Below are positions 42,614 through 51,771 of a stretch of 64,000 nucleotides of DNA, in pieces. Positions within the stretch are counted from its first letter, which is position 1; the number at the start of each line of letters is the position of its first letter. The translations under genes and the position numbers were made by a program. Source of the DNA: Falsirhodobacter sp051195255. Its GTDB lineage: Bacteria > Pseudomonadota > Alphaproteobacteria > Rhodobacterales > Rhodobacteraceae. The notes below the pieces were generated by a model. The model did not search any database and was not told the DNA's origin. It saw only the letters and a program-made list of their open reading frames with translations. The DNA is taken from NCBI RefSeq assembly GCF_051195255.1, contig NZ_JBNJLK010000002.1, forward strand, positions 372,001 through 436,000, read 5' to 3'.

Positions 42614-43483
42614 ATGCCCAGCCTTAAGGACCTGAAAAACAGGATCGGAAGCGTCAAGAACACGCGGAAGATCACCAAGGCGATGCAGATGGTCGCTGCC
42701 GCGAAACTGCGCCGTGCGCAGGATTCGGCGGAGGCCGCGCGCCCCTATGCCGAGCGGATGAACGCCGTGATGGCGGGCCTCGCCGGGTCGGTGCAGGGCA
42801 CGGATGGCGCGCCGCGCCTTCTGGCCGGCACGGGCCGCAACGCGGTGCATCTGCTGGTCGTGATGACGGCCGAACGCGGTCTCTGCGGCGGCTTCAACTC
42901 CTCGATCGTGCGCAAGGCGCGGCAGCATCTGACGACGCTGCTGGCCGAGGGCCGGACGGTGAAGATCCTGACCGTCGGCAAGAAGGGCCGCGAACAGCTG
43001 CGCCGCGACTTCGGCCACCTGTTCATCGGCCATGTCGACATGTCGGACGCCAAGAAGCTTGGCTACACCCACGCGCAAGGCATCGCGCGCGAGGTGCTGA
43101 GCCGCTTCGACGCCGAGGAGTTCGACGTCGCGACGCTGTTCTATGCGCGCTTCGTGTCGGTCATCAGCCAAGTGCCGACGGCACAGCAGGTGATCCCGGC
43201 CGTGTTCGAGGCTTCGGGCGAAGAGCGGACGGATTACGACTACGAGCCGTCGGAAGCCGAGATCCTGACGGATCTGCTGCCACGTGGCGTAGCGACGCAG
43301 ATCTTCACGGCGCTGTTGGAAAATGCCGCGTCCGAACAGGGCGCGCGGATGAGCGCGATGGACAACGCGACCCGCAACGCGGGCGACATGATCTCGGACC
43401 TGACGATCGAGTACAACCGGACCCGTCAGGCCGCGATCACCAAAGAGCTTATCGAAATCATCTCGGGCGCCGAGGCGCTCTGA
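42614..43483 (+). CDS. atpG: F1Fo ATP synthase subunit gamma
   Basis: A 289-residue central-shaft subunit. The N-terminal helix (MPSLKDLKNRIGSVKNTRKITKAMQMVAAAKLRRAQ) and the C-terminal helix (ASEQGARMSAMDNATRNAGDMISDLTIEYNRTRQAAITKELIEIISGAEAL) make the rotating coiled coil, with the Rossmann-like middle TAERGLCGGFN. GGGAG lies 10 bases before the ATG. Confidence 0.96.
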   Translation: MPSLKDLKNRIGSVKNTRKITKAMQMVAAAKLRRAQDSAEAARPYAERMNAVMAGLAGSVQGTDGAPRLLAGTGRNAVHLLVVMTAERGLCGGFNSSIVRKARQHLTTLLAEGRTVKILTVGKKGREQLRRDFGHLFIGHVDMSDAKKLGYTHAQGIAREVLSRFDAEEFDVATLFYARFVSVISQVPTAQQVIPAVFEASGEERTDYDYEPSEAEILTDLLPRGVATQIFTALLENAASEQGARMSAMDNATRNAGDMISDLTIEYNRTRQAAITKELIEIISGAEAL

Positions 43484-43502
43484 TCCCGAACGGAGAAACG
43501 AC

Positions 43503-44930
<1,428 letters not shown>

Positions 44931-44939
44931 GGGGGCAAC

Positions 44940-45338
44940 ATGGCCGAAACCCTGCAATTCGACCTCGTCACTCCGGAACGGAAGCTGTCTTCCGTTCCCG
45001 TGACCGAGGTGCAGATCCCGGGGGCCGAGGGCGACATGACGGTGATGGCGGGCCATGCGCCCACGATCACCACCCTGCGTCCCGGCATCCTGAAGGCCAT
45101 CGGTCCGCAAGGTCATCTGACCTTTGCCGTCACGGGTGGTTTTGTTGAGGCCACGGGGCCGTCGCTGTCGGTTCTGGCCGAACAGGCGATCCCGGTGGAA
45201 GACACGAACGCGACCATCTTCGACGAACTGGTGGCCGAGGCCCGCAGCCTGGCCGATGCCGCGCTTCCCGAAGACCGGGCGGTGGCGGACAAGAAGGTCG
45301 CGGACCTGATCGCCCTTCGCGCCGCGGCGGGTTATTGA
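44940..45338 (+). CDS. atpC: F1Fo ATP synthase subunit epsilon
   Basis: A 132-residue subunit: an N-terminal beta-sandwich (LQFDLVTPERKLSSVPVTEVQIPGAEGDMTVMAGHAPTITTLRPG) and a C-terminal helical region that ends early compared with E. coli, as in other alphaproteobacteria, where inhibition is shared with other factors. Last gene of the atp operon, 9 bases after atpD and followed by a terminator. Confidence 0.95.
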   Translation: MAETLQFDLVTPERKLSSVPVTEVQIPGAEGDMTVMAGHAPTITTLRPGILKAIGPQGHLTFAVTGGFVEATGPSLSVLAEQAIPVEDTNATIFDELVAEARSLADAALPEDRAVADKKVADLIALRAAAGY

Positions 45339-45353
45339 GAAAAATACCGACGA

Positions 45354-45388
45354 AAAAGGGCCCGTCGCCACGTGCGATGGGCCCTTTT
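45354..45388 (+). terminator. Rho-independent terminator of the atp operon
   Basis: AAAAGGGCCCGTCGC pairs with GCGATGGGCCCTTTT (15 pairs, one G-T wobble) around a 5-base loop, 15 bases after the atpC stop. Confidence 0.88.
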
Positions 45389-45435
45389 CCTGTTCCCGGC
45401 CCGTGTTATCTTGGCCCGGACGCAGAGAAGACTTC

Positions 45436-45789
45436 ATGAAACAGATCATTTCCACGGCAAGCTTGGGGATCCTGCGCGGGTCCCAGATGATGTTCACCGA
45501 CTTCGCCGATGGAGGGGAGATGTGGACCAGCACCGGGCCCCGGGAACGGCGCCGTCCGGTCCTGTTCTCCGACACGTTCACGGGCATTCCCGTCGTGACG
45601 GTGACCGTGTCCATGTGGGACATGGCGCAGGAAACGGCGTTCCGGGCCGACCTGTCGGCCGAGAACGTGCGCGTCGACGGGTTCGATCTGGTGTTCCGCA
45701 CATGGTCGGACACGCGCATCGCGCGCATCCGGGCCGACTGGGTGGCACTTGGCCCGATGCGCGACGACGATCAGTGGGACGTCGAATAG
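45436..45789 (+). CDS. H-type lectin domain protein
   Basis: A 117-residue single-domain protein matching the H-type lectin fold (Helix pomatia agglutinin / discoidin C-terminal type): GEMWTSTGPRERRRPVLFSDTFTGIPVVTVTVSMWDMA, then ENVRVDGFDLVFRTWSDTRIARIRADWVALG. These domains form trimers and bind N-acetylgalactosamine and related sugars. There is no signal peptide, so location is unclear. ATG at 45436 is chosen with AGAAG ahead; an ATG at MMF would remove about 18 residues. It follows the atp terminator and ends 4 bases before the end of prs. Confidence 0.75.
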   Translation: MKQIISTASLGILRGSQMMFTDFADGGEMWTSTGPRERRRPVLFSDTFTGIPVVTVTVSMWDMAQETAFRADLSAENVRVDGFDLVFRTWSDTRIARIRADWVALGPMRDDDQWDVE

Positions 45790-45793
45790 CGCC

Positions 45794-46810
45794 TCAGCGC
45801 GAATACAGGCCTTCATAGATGGGCACCAGCGTGTCCGTCTCGAACAGCGAGGAAACGGAGGTGCCGTTCCACGTGTTCAGGATGGCTTGGGCGAACATCG
45901 GCGCGGTCGGCACAATCCGGATGTTGGCGCAGTTGCGCACCGCGTCCGTCGGCTCGATCGAATCGGTGATGACCAGCGACTTCATGACCGATTTCGACAC
46001 GCGCTCCACCGCCGGACCCGACAGGACGCCATGCGTGATGTAGGAATGGACTTCGGTCGCGCCGTTTTCCACCAGCACCTCGGCCGCCTTGCACAGGGTG
46101 CCGGCCGTGTCGCAGATGTCGTCCACGATGATGCAGGTCTTGCCCGCCACGTCGCCGATCACGGTCATTTCCGCGATCTCGCCAGCCTTTTCGCGACGTT
46201 TGTCCACGATGGCCAGCGGGGCGTTGATGCGTTTCGCGATCTCGCGCGCGCGGGCCACGCCGCCGACGTCCGGGGACACGATCATCACGTCCTGCATCTT
46301 GTCCTTGAAGTGGTGCTCGATATCCAAGGCGAAGACGGGGGCCGAATACAGATTGTCCACCGGAATGTCGAAGAAGCCCTGGATCTGGGCGGCGTGCAGG
46401 TCCAGCGTCAGGATGCGGTCCACGCCCGCCTCCACCAGCAGGTTCGCGACCAGTTTGGCGGAAATCGGTGTTCGGGCCTTGGCGCGGCGGTCCTGACGGG
46501 CATAGCCGAAATAGGGGATCACGGCCGTGATGCGGTCCGCGGACGACCGGCGCAGCGCGTCGGTGATGATCAGCAGTTCCATCAGGTTGTCATTGGCGGG
46601 GTTGGAGGTCGGCTGAATCACGAACATGTCCTCGCCGCGGACGTTCTCGTAGACCTCGACGAAGATCTCCTGGTCGTTGAAGCGTTCAACCCGCGCATCG
46701 ACGAGGCTGACAGCCATGCCCCGATGCACGGCCATGCGGCGCGCGATGGCCTTGGCAAGGGTCTGGTTGGCGTTGCCGGCAATCAGCTTCGGCTCGGTCA
46801 GTGCGGGCAT
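45794..46810 (-). CDS. prs: Ribose-phosphate pyrophosphokinase (PRPP synthetase)
   Basis: A 338-residue enzyme that makes PRPP from ribose-5-phosphate and ATP, the shared precursor of purine, pyrimidine, histidine and tryptophan synthesis. RFNDQEIFVEVYENVRGEDMFVIQ, YFGYARQDRRAKARTPISAKLVANLL, DLHAAQIQGFFDIPVDNL and the PRPP loop IIVDDICDTAGTL are intact. The protein is a little longer than bacterial norm (about 315). ATG at 46810 is chosen to match the family N-terminus (LIAGNANQTLA). Confidence 0.95.
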   Translation of the reverse strand: MPALTEPKLIAGNANQTLAKAIARRMAVHRGMAVSLVDARVERFNDQEIFVEVYENVRGEDMFVIQPTSNPANDNLMELLIITDALRRSSADRITAVIPYFGYARQDRRAKARTPISAKLVANLLVEAGVDRILTLDLHAAQIQGFFDIPVDNLYSAPVFALDIEHHFKDKMQDVMIVSPDVGGVARAREIAKRINAPLAIVDKRREKAGEIAEMTVIGDVAGKTCIIVDDICDTAGTLCKAAEVLVENGATEVHSYITHGVLSGPAVERVSKSVMKSLVITDSIEPTDAVRNCANIRIVPTAPMFAQAILNTWNGTSVSSLFETDTLVPIYEGLYSR

Positions 46811-46876
46811 GGGGGCTATCCTTGGCAGCGGAATCGTCGCGCTCCGAATAGCACTCAATGCCCGTGGCGGGAACGC

Positions 46877-47914
46877 CTATCCCCGCAGATGTGATAGGAA
46901 AGTATCGACCTCATTCTCGGTCGTGGACCACGACGTGACAAGCCGCGCCCCAAGGTTCGATCCGCCGTTCAGGTCGCGCAGGTTGTAGAACACGGCGCCC
47001 GCCGCGGTGGCGCGGGTGTGGCCGGCAGCAGGGAATTCCGCGAACAGCATGTTGGCCTGCACCGGATGCATCAGGCGGCCGCCCGGCAGCGCCTCGATCC
47101 CCGCAGCCAGCCGCGCGGCAGAGGCGTTGGCGCGGCGCGCCAGATCCAGCCAAAGATCACCCTCAAGATACGCATCCATCTGCGCCGAAAGATACCGGTG
47201 CTTGGAGAAGAGGTGCGCCCCGCGCTTGCGGCGCAATTCGAATTCACGCGCGCGGGCAGGGTCGAACAGGATCACGGCTTCGACGCCCATCAGCCCGTTC
47301 TTGGTGCCGCCGAAGGACAGCACGTCGATGCCGGCCTTCCACGTCATCTCCGCCGGCGTCGCGCCGGTGGAGACGAGGGCGTTGGCAAAGCGCGCCCCGT
47401 CCATGTGGGTGGCAAGACCGGCGGCCTTGGCCAGACCTGTCAATTCCGCGATCTGGTCAGGGGTGTAGACGGTGCCGAGTTCAGTGGTGTTGGTCAGCGT
47501 CAGGGCCGAAGGCTGCGCGTTGTGGACCGATGCGGGAACCAGCCGGTCCAGCGTGGCCTTCAGCGCGGCCGGGTCGATGCGGCCATCGTCGCCCGGCACG
47601 GTGATCAGCTTGCCGCCATTCATGAACGCCTCGGGGGCGTTGCATTCGTCCACCTGCACATGAGCCAGCGTGTGGCACAGTGCGGCACCCCAAGGCGGCG
47701 TCAGCAGGGCCAGCGACAGCGAATTGGCCGCCGTTCCCGTGGCCACAAGATAAACCGCGGCCTCCGGCGCCTCGAACACCTCGCGCAGGCGGGCGCGGAC
47801 GCGGTCCATCACCGTGTCATTGCCATAGGGCATCTCGTAGCCCTCATTGCAGCGGACAAGGGCGTCCAGAACCTGCGGCGGCACGGCCGAGGCGTTGTCG
47901 GAGGCGAAGAACAT
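46877..47914 (-). CDS. ltaE: Low-specificity L-threonine aldolase
   Basis: A 345-residue PLP enzyme that splits L-threonine or allo-threonine into glycine and acetaldehyde. ASDNASAVPPQVLDAL is the N-terminus, GTAANSLSL and HVQVDECNAPEAF line the cofactor site, and LSFGGTKNGLMG carries the PLP lysine at residue 205. Start at MFFASDN (47914), overlapping the ycgN stop by one base (TGATG). Confidence 0.9.
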   Translation of the reverse strand: MFFASDNASAVPPQVLDALVRCNEGYEMPYGNDTVMDRVRARLREVFEAPEAAVYLVATGTAANSLSLALLTPPWGAALCHTLAHVQVDECNAPEAFMNGGKLITVPGDDGRIDPAALKATLDRLVPASVHNAQPSALTLTNTTELGTVYTPDQIAELTGLAKAAGLATHMDGARFANALVSTGATPAEMTWKAGIDVLSFGGTKNGLMGVEAVILFDPARAREFELRRKRGAHLFSKHRYLSAQMDAYLEGDLWLDLARRANASAARLAAGIEALPGGRLMHPVQANMLFAEFPAAGHTRATAAGAVFYNLRDLNGGSNLGARLVTSWSTTENEVDTFLSHLRG

Positions 47915-48360
47915 CAGGGGGTCTCCTCGATCAGGTAATCTTCCCAGTCGTCTTCGGATACCTGATATTCGGGCACTGTCCACCCCCGCACCGAGGCCTG
48001 CGCCTTGTGGATAGATTCGCGATCGCCGGTGACCAGATAATGCCAGTCGGGCAGGGGCTTGCCTTCGTGCAGCCGGCGATAGGCGCAGGTCTTGGGCAGC
48101 CAGTAGGCGATCTCGGGCAGCTTCTTCGGGGTCAGCTGCACGCAGTCGGGCACGTAATCGCGCCGCGTTTCATATTTCGAACAAAAGCAGCTGGTGCCGT
48201 CCAAAAGCTTGCAGGCCACCCGGGTGAAGGCGATCTCGTTCGTGTCCTCGAACTCGATCTTGTTCAGGCAGCATTTGCCGCAGCCGTCGCACAACGCTTC
48301 CCATTCCTGGGGCGTCATGTTCTTCAGCTTCACGGTTTCCCAGAATTTGTCGCGCATCAT
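47914..48360 (-). CDS. YcgN family cysteine cluster protein (UPF0260)
   Basis: About 148 residues with the conserved cysteines CDGCGKCCLNKIE, the RVACKLLDGTSCFCSKYETRR stretch and the end of the domain around TCAYRRLHEGKPLPDWHYLVTG. These resemble the zinc/iron-sulfur-binding YkgJ-type cysteine cluster. Function unknown. Start ambiguous between two adjacent ATGs (48360 and 48357) and one three codons earlier. It lies 31 bases after ribF and overlaps ltaE by TGATG. Confidence 0.88.
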   Translation of the reverse strand: MMRDKFWETVKLKNMTPQEWEALCDGCGKCCLNKIEFEDTNEIAFTRVACKLLDGTSCFCSKYETRRDYVPDCVQLTPKKLPEIAYWLPKTCAYRRLHEGKPLPDWHYLVTGDRESIHKAQASVRGWTVPEYQVSEDDWEDYLIEETP

Positions 48361-48391
48361 GGGGCCCAAGTGGGGGTTGCGGGGCGGGATG

Positions 48392-49333
48392 TCAAAGCCC
48401 CGACAAACATTCGCGGGCCCGAAGGCAATCGGCGTCCATCTGCGCGATCAGGGCGGGCAGCCCGTCGAAGCGCAGTTCCGGCCGAAGGTAGTCGACCAGC
48501 GCGACCGACAGGTGCTGGCCGTAGAGATCGCCCGTGAAGTCGAACAAGAAGGTTTCAAGGTTCGGCACCTCTCCGTCGAACATGGGGCGCACGCCAAGGC
48601 TGGCCGCGCCCTTGTAGCGGCCGGCCTGCGGGCCCGTCAGCACGTCCACCAGCACCGCATAAACACCAAAGCGCGGCAGGTGCAGGCCCTTTAGCGACAT
48701 GTTCGCGGTCGGATAGCCCAGTTCACGCCCGCGCTTTTCGCCGTGCAGCACTTCGCCCTCGATCCGGTGCCAATGGCCCAACATGGCGGAGGCGAGACGG
48801 GGGTCCCCCTCGCTCAAAGCCTTGCGGATCGCGGTGGAGGAGATCTGGTTCCCTTCCAGCCCGACCAGTTCCGCGATCGTCACCTCGAACCCCAGATCGC
48901 GGCCCATGGCGGCCAGCGCCAGCGCGTTGCCCGACCGTCTGCGGCCAAAGCAGAAATCGCTGCCCACCACGATGCGGGACACGCCGAGGCCTTCCACCAG
49001 AACCTCCCGCACGAAATCCTCGGGCGGCAGGGCGGCAAGGTCCGTGTCGAAAGGCAGTTCGAACAGGTGTTGCACGCCCAGCTTTGCCAGCCGGTTGGCG
49101 CGGCTTTCGGCGTTCATCAGGCGGAAGGGGGGCAGGTGGGGGGCGAATACCTCGCGCGGGTGCGGCTCGAACGTGACGACGCCAAGGGGGGGCGAACCGC
49201 GCGCGAGGTCGATCACGGCCTGATGGCCCAGATGCAGCCCGTCGAAATTGCCCATCGCGGCCGAGGCGCGCCGCGCTTTGGTCGGAAGGTTTCGCCAATG
49301 CCTGTGGATGTTCATCGTCACGTGTCCGCTCAT
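48392..49333 (-). CDS. ribF: Bifunctional riboflavin kinase / FAD synthetase
   Basis: A 313-residue enzyme converting riboflavin to FMN and then FAD. The N-terminal nucleotidyltransferase part has AMGNFDGLHLGHQAVI, VTFEPHPREVF, VVGSDFCFGRRRSGN and SSTAIRKALSEGD; the C-terminal kinase has GEVLHGEKRGRELGYPTANM and LETFLFDFTGDLYGQHLSV. ATG at 49333 is preferred because GGGGGG lies ahead; the ATG of MNIHRHW six codons later has no site. The ribosome site can be hidden by a hairpin. No FMN riboswitch is seen upstream. Confidence 0.94.
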   Translation of the reverse strand: MSGHVTMNIHRHWRNLPTKARRASAAMGNFDGLHLGHQAVIDLARGSPPLGVVTFEPHPREVFAPHLPPFRLMNAESRANRLAKLGVQHLFELPFDTDLAALPPEDFVREVLVEGLGVSRIVVGSDFCFGRRRSGNALALAAMGRDLGFEVTIAELVGLEGNQISSTAIRKALSEGDPRLASAMLGHWHRIEGEVLHGEKRGRELGYPTANMSLKGLHLPRFGVYAVLVDVLTGPQAGRYKGAASLGVRPMFDGEVPNLETFLFDFTGDLYGQHLSVALVDYLRPELRFDGLPALIAQMDADCLRARECLSGL

Positions 49334-49337
49334 GCTT

Positions 49338-49360
49338 ACCCCCCTATCGCGCAGGGGGGT
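49338..49360 (-). promoter_or_regulatory. Hairpin hiding the ribF ribosome-binding site
   Basis: In the ribF sense direction ACCCCCC pairs perfectly with GGGGGGT (7 bp, 9-base loop). The right arm is the only Shine-Dalgarno-like sequence of ribF, 4 bases from the ATG. The preceding HAD gene stops 12 bases before the hairpin, so ribosomes finishing that gene could open it. Confidence 0.5.
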
Positions 49361-49372
49361 GGCAGTTGCAAG

Positions 49373-50260
49373 TCAGCGCAGATGCCCGATGGCCCAGGTC
49401 GGCTCCAGCGTCTGTTCCAGAATCCAGCGGTCCAGCAGGGTCGCGTCGGGATTGGCGGTGTCATCGCCAAAGTGCCCGGCCGCGAGGCCCGAGGTGATGA
49501 AGAGCGAGTCGATCTTCTGGTTCAGCCCGCCTTGCACGTCCGTCAGGATGCCGTCGCCCACGCACAGCGTCTGCGCGTCCGTCACGTCGGCAAAGGCAGC
49601 CAGACGCCGGCGGGCCAGGTCGTAGATCGGAGCGTGCGGCTTGCCCAGATACAGGCTGTCGCCGCCCATCCGGTCATAGGCCAGCGCGATGGCGCCCGCG
49701 CAGAAGACGCGGCGCTCGCCCACGTCCACCTCGATGTCCGGGTTTGCGCACAAAAGGCGCAGGTTGCGCGCCTTGGCCTGTTCCAGCACGTCCATGTAAT
49801 CGTCGGGCGTTTCGGTCATGTCGTCAAACAGGCCGGTGCAGACGATGCCCTCCGCCTCCTCCAGCGGGACGCGGGTGATGGCGGGCTGGCTTTCGGCCAC
49901 GGCCTTCAGATCGTCCGACAGGTCCGAAAAGAACGTCTCGTCCTTGGGGGCGCCGATGTGGTGGATGCGGCGGCCCACCTCGCCCGTCAGCATCGCGAAC
50001 TGCGCCGCATCGCCCGAGGTGGCGATGTCGTCCCAGCAGTCGCGCGGAACGCCCATGCCGTCCAGCTGCGCCGCCACCGACCGCCCGGGGCGGGGGGAGT
50101 TCGAGACGAGGATCACGATCCCGCCCTTGGCCCGGAACGCCCGGAGGGCGGCCACGGCGTCGGGGAAGGGCGCCACGCCGTTGTGCAGGCAGCCCCAGAT
50201 GTCGCAGAACAGCGCGCGGTATTGGCCCAGTTCGGCCAGCGAGTTGACGATCCGGGCCAT
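49373..50260 (-). CDS. HAD-superfamily hydrolase, subfamily IIA (TIGR01459-like)
   Basis: A 295-residue phosphatase-fold protein. FCDIWGCLHNGVAPFPDAVAALRAF carries the nucleophile aspartate, VILVSNSPRPG the second block, LGKPHAPIYDLA the lysine and CVGDGILTDVQGG the final acidic motif. The type is that of NagD-like phosphatases acting on nucleotides or sugar phosphates; substrate unknown. ATG at 50260 overlaps the ppaC stop (TGATG). Its position between ppaC and ribF suggests a link to FMN/FAD turnover, which is inference. Confidence 0.88.
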   Translation of the reverse strand: MARIVNSLAELGQYRALFCDIWGCLHNGVAPFPDAVAALRAFRAKGGIVILVSNSPRPGRSVAAQLDGMGVPRDCWDDIATSGDAAQFAMLTGEVGRRIHHIGAPKDETFFSDLSDDLKAVAESQPAITRVPLEEAEGIVCTGLFDDMTETPDDYMDVLEQAKARNLRLLCANPDIEVDVGERRVFCAGAIALAYDRMGGDSLYLGKPHAPIYDLARRRLAAFADVTDAQTLCVGDGILTDVQGGLNQKIDSLFITSGLAAGHFGDDTANPDATLLDRWILEQTLEPTWAIGHLR

Positions 50261-51174
50261 CAGACGGCCAGCATCGGGATGATCTGTTTCTTGCGGCTCA
50301 TCACGCCCGGAAGCACGACAGTGTCGCCCGTGACGGTGACGCCGAAGCTTTTTTCCGCGATGGTCTTCACCAGGTCGTTCGGGACCAGAAGGGTGGCTTC
50401 CTCCTTCAGGATGTCGATCACGAACAGCAGGACCTGGTCGGCCTTGTCCTTGGCTGCGACGCCCGGCATGGCGGCGACCAGCGCCTCCTTGCGCGACAGG
50501 ATCTGCCCGGGCGATGTGGTTTCCAGAACCGAGATCCGGAGTTCCTTTCCGCCGACGGTGTATTCCTTGCTGTCCATGCATAGCAGCTCCACCTCGGAGA
50601 AGGCGGACACGTCGGATTTCGCGGCGAACATGTCGGCCGCGTGTGCGGCGATGTTGATGCGCAGGGTACGGGCCAGTTCCTCGGCCACGGCGCGGTCATG
50701 CGGCGTGGTCGTGGGGCTGCGGAATTCCAGCGTGTCCGACAGGATGCAGGACAGCATCAGCCCCTGGATGTGGCGGGGGGCGCGTTCGACGGCGCTGCCC
50801 ATCAGGTCGTACATGATGGTCGCCGTGCAGGCGAGGGGACGGATCGTGATGTCGATCGGCGTTTTCGTCTTCAGGCCGCCCACCAGCAGGTGGTGGTCGA
50901 TGATCGCCGTGATGGAGGCGTCGCCGATGGTGTCGGGCAGTTCGGCCGGGTTGTTCGTGTCGACGATCACCACCTGGTCGCCAGCGGCGAGGTCCAGTTG
51001 CTCCGGCACGGGCGCGTCCCAGTGCTTCAGCACGAACAGTGCCTCGGTGTTGGGCGTGCCCTGTACGAAGGCCTTGGCCGGAGTGTTGCGCATTTCCGAC
51101 TGGTACCAGGCCCAGATGATGGCCGAGGCGGTGGTGTCGGTGTCGGGGGATTTGTGGCCGAAGACCTTGAGCAT
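50260..51174 (-). CDS. ppaC: Manganese-dependent inorganic pyrophosphatase (family II)
   Basis: A 304-residue DHH-family enzyme that hydrolyses pyrophosphate. The metal ligands are visible in FGHKSPDTDT (H7, D11, D13), IVDTNN (D72) and IIDHHL (D93, H94, H95), and the C-terminal DHHA2 part ends in SRKKQIIP with the phosphate-binding SRKKQ. Most proteobacteria use family I PPase, so a family II enzyme in this group is worth note but not unique. AGGATG lies ahead of the ATG at 51174. Confidence 0.93.
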   Translation of the reverse strand: MLKVFGHKSPDTDTTASAIIWAWYQSEMRNTPAKAFVQGTPNTEALFVLKHWDAPVPEQLDLAAGDQVVIVDTNNPAELPDTIGDASITAIIDHHLLVGGLKTKTPIDITIRPLACTATIMYDLMGSAVERAPRHIQGLMLSCILSDTLEFRSPTTTPHDRAVAEELARTLRINIAAHAADMFAAKSDVSAFSEVELLCMDSKEYTVGGKELRISVLETTSPGQILSRKEALVAAMPGVAAKDKADQVLLFVIDILKEEATLLVPNDLVKTIAEKSFGVTVTGDTVVLPGVMSRKKQIIPMLAV

Positions 51175-51306
51175 GGGAAATCATCCTGCATTGACGCGTT
51201 GCAAAATCTATAGGACGCACCCGCCGCCTTGTCACCCGCCCGTTTTTGCGGCGCTTTCGGCACGGCCTATGCACCGGGCGCATGCCGGGTCTTCGCCTTT
51301 CCGCCG

Positions 51307-51343
51307 TTGTGGGCAAGGGGTGCAATGGGCATCTTGTGGGCAA
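51307..51343 (+). repeat. Direct repeat upstream of the 68-residue protein gene
   Basis: TTGTGGGCAA occurs at 51307-51316 and again at 51334-51343, 27 bases start to start, in the 203-base gap before the 68-aa gene. Same-face spacing (about 2.6 turns) makes a regulator site only a possibility. Confidence 0.3.
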
Positions 51344-51377
51344 CGAAGGACATAGGGTCCAGATCGGAGAGACCGCC

Positions 51378-51584
51378 ATGAACATGAACATCGCCGCCCC
51401 CCTGCACACCACCGCCCCCGCGTCGGGCCTGGTCGCCCGCATCGGTTCCTTCTTTGCCCTTCTGGGCGCCGTGCACCGCATCAAGGTGTCGCTGGAATCC
51501 CGCCGCGAGCCGGCCGCGTCTGACCTGCGCCTGCTGGGCATCAACCCCGCCCAGATGCCCAAGATGCACAACGCCCGCGCCTGA
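51378..51584 (+). CDS. Small 68-residue protein, DUF1127-like tail
   Basis: ATG at 51378 has GGAGAG 9 bases ahead, and the gene is followed by its own strong terminator, so it is very likely expressed. The N-terminus (MNMNIAAPLHTTAPASGLVARIGSFFALLGAVHRIKV) has a short hydrophobic helix; the C-terminal SRREPAASDLRLLGINPAQMPKMH recalls the DUF1127 arginine-rich motif (RR-xxx-L-xx-LGI) but lacks most of its arginines. DUF1127 proteins in Rhodobacter bind RNA and affect sRNA turnover. Assignment is tentative; function unknown. Confidence 0.6.
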   Translation: MNMNIAAPLHTTAPASGLVARIGSFFALLGAVHRIKVSLESRREPAASDLRLLGINPAQMPKMHNARA

Positions 51585-51605
51585 GCGTCATCCGTTCCCT
51601 CGAAG

Positions 51606-51636
51606 AACGCCGGAAGCCCTTGCTTCCGGCGTTTTT
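51606..51636 (+). terminator. Rho-independent terminator after the 68-aa gene
   Basis: AACGCCGGAAGC pairs perfectly with GCTTCCGGCGTT (12 bp) around CCTT, followed by a T-run. Confidence 0.88.
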
Positions 51637-51673
51637 CTTTGTCCGCCGTCATCAAAATTTCGCAGGATTCCCG

Positions 51674-51702
51674 TTGACAGGTCCCGACGGGCTGCATAGC
51701 TT
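51674..51702 (+). promoter_or_regulatory. groESL promoter
   Basis: TTGACA at 51674-51679 with TAGCTT at 51697-51702 (spacer 17) lies directly before the CIRCE element, the usual arrangement for HrcA-controlled groESL. Confidence 0.55.
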
Positions 51703-51710
51703 CCGGTTCG

Positions 51711-51737
51711 TTAGCACTCCCGATGGGTGAGTGCTAA
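51711..51737 (+). promoter_or_regulatory. CIRCE element (HrcA operator)
   Basis: TTAGCACTC, nine bases, GAGTGCTAA: an exact match to the CIRCE consensus, 35 bases before groES. HrcA repression of groESL is therefore expected. Confidence 0.95.
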
Positions 51738-51771
51738 AGGCATTCAACATGGATCCTGAGGGAGCTTCCAG

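Noticed and set aside
49333..49373. FMN riboswitch ahead of ribF
   Set aside because: The gap is only about 40 bases and lacks the conserved RFN element; a simple hairpin over the ribosome site explains it better.
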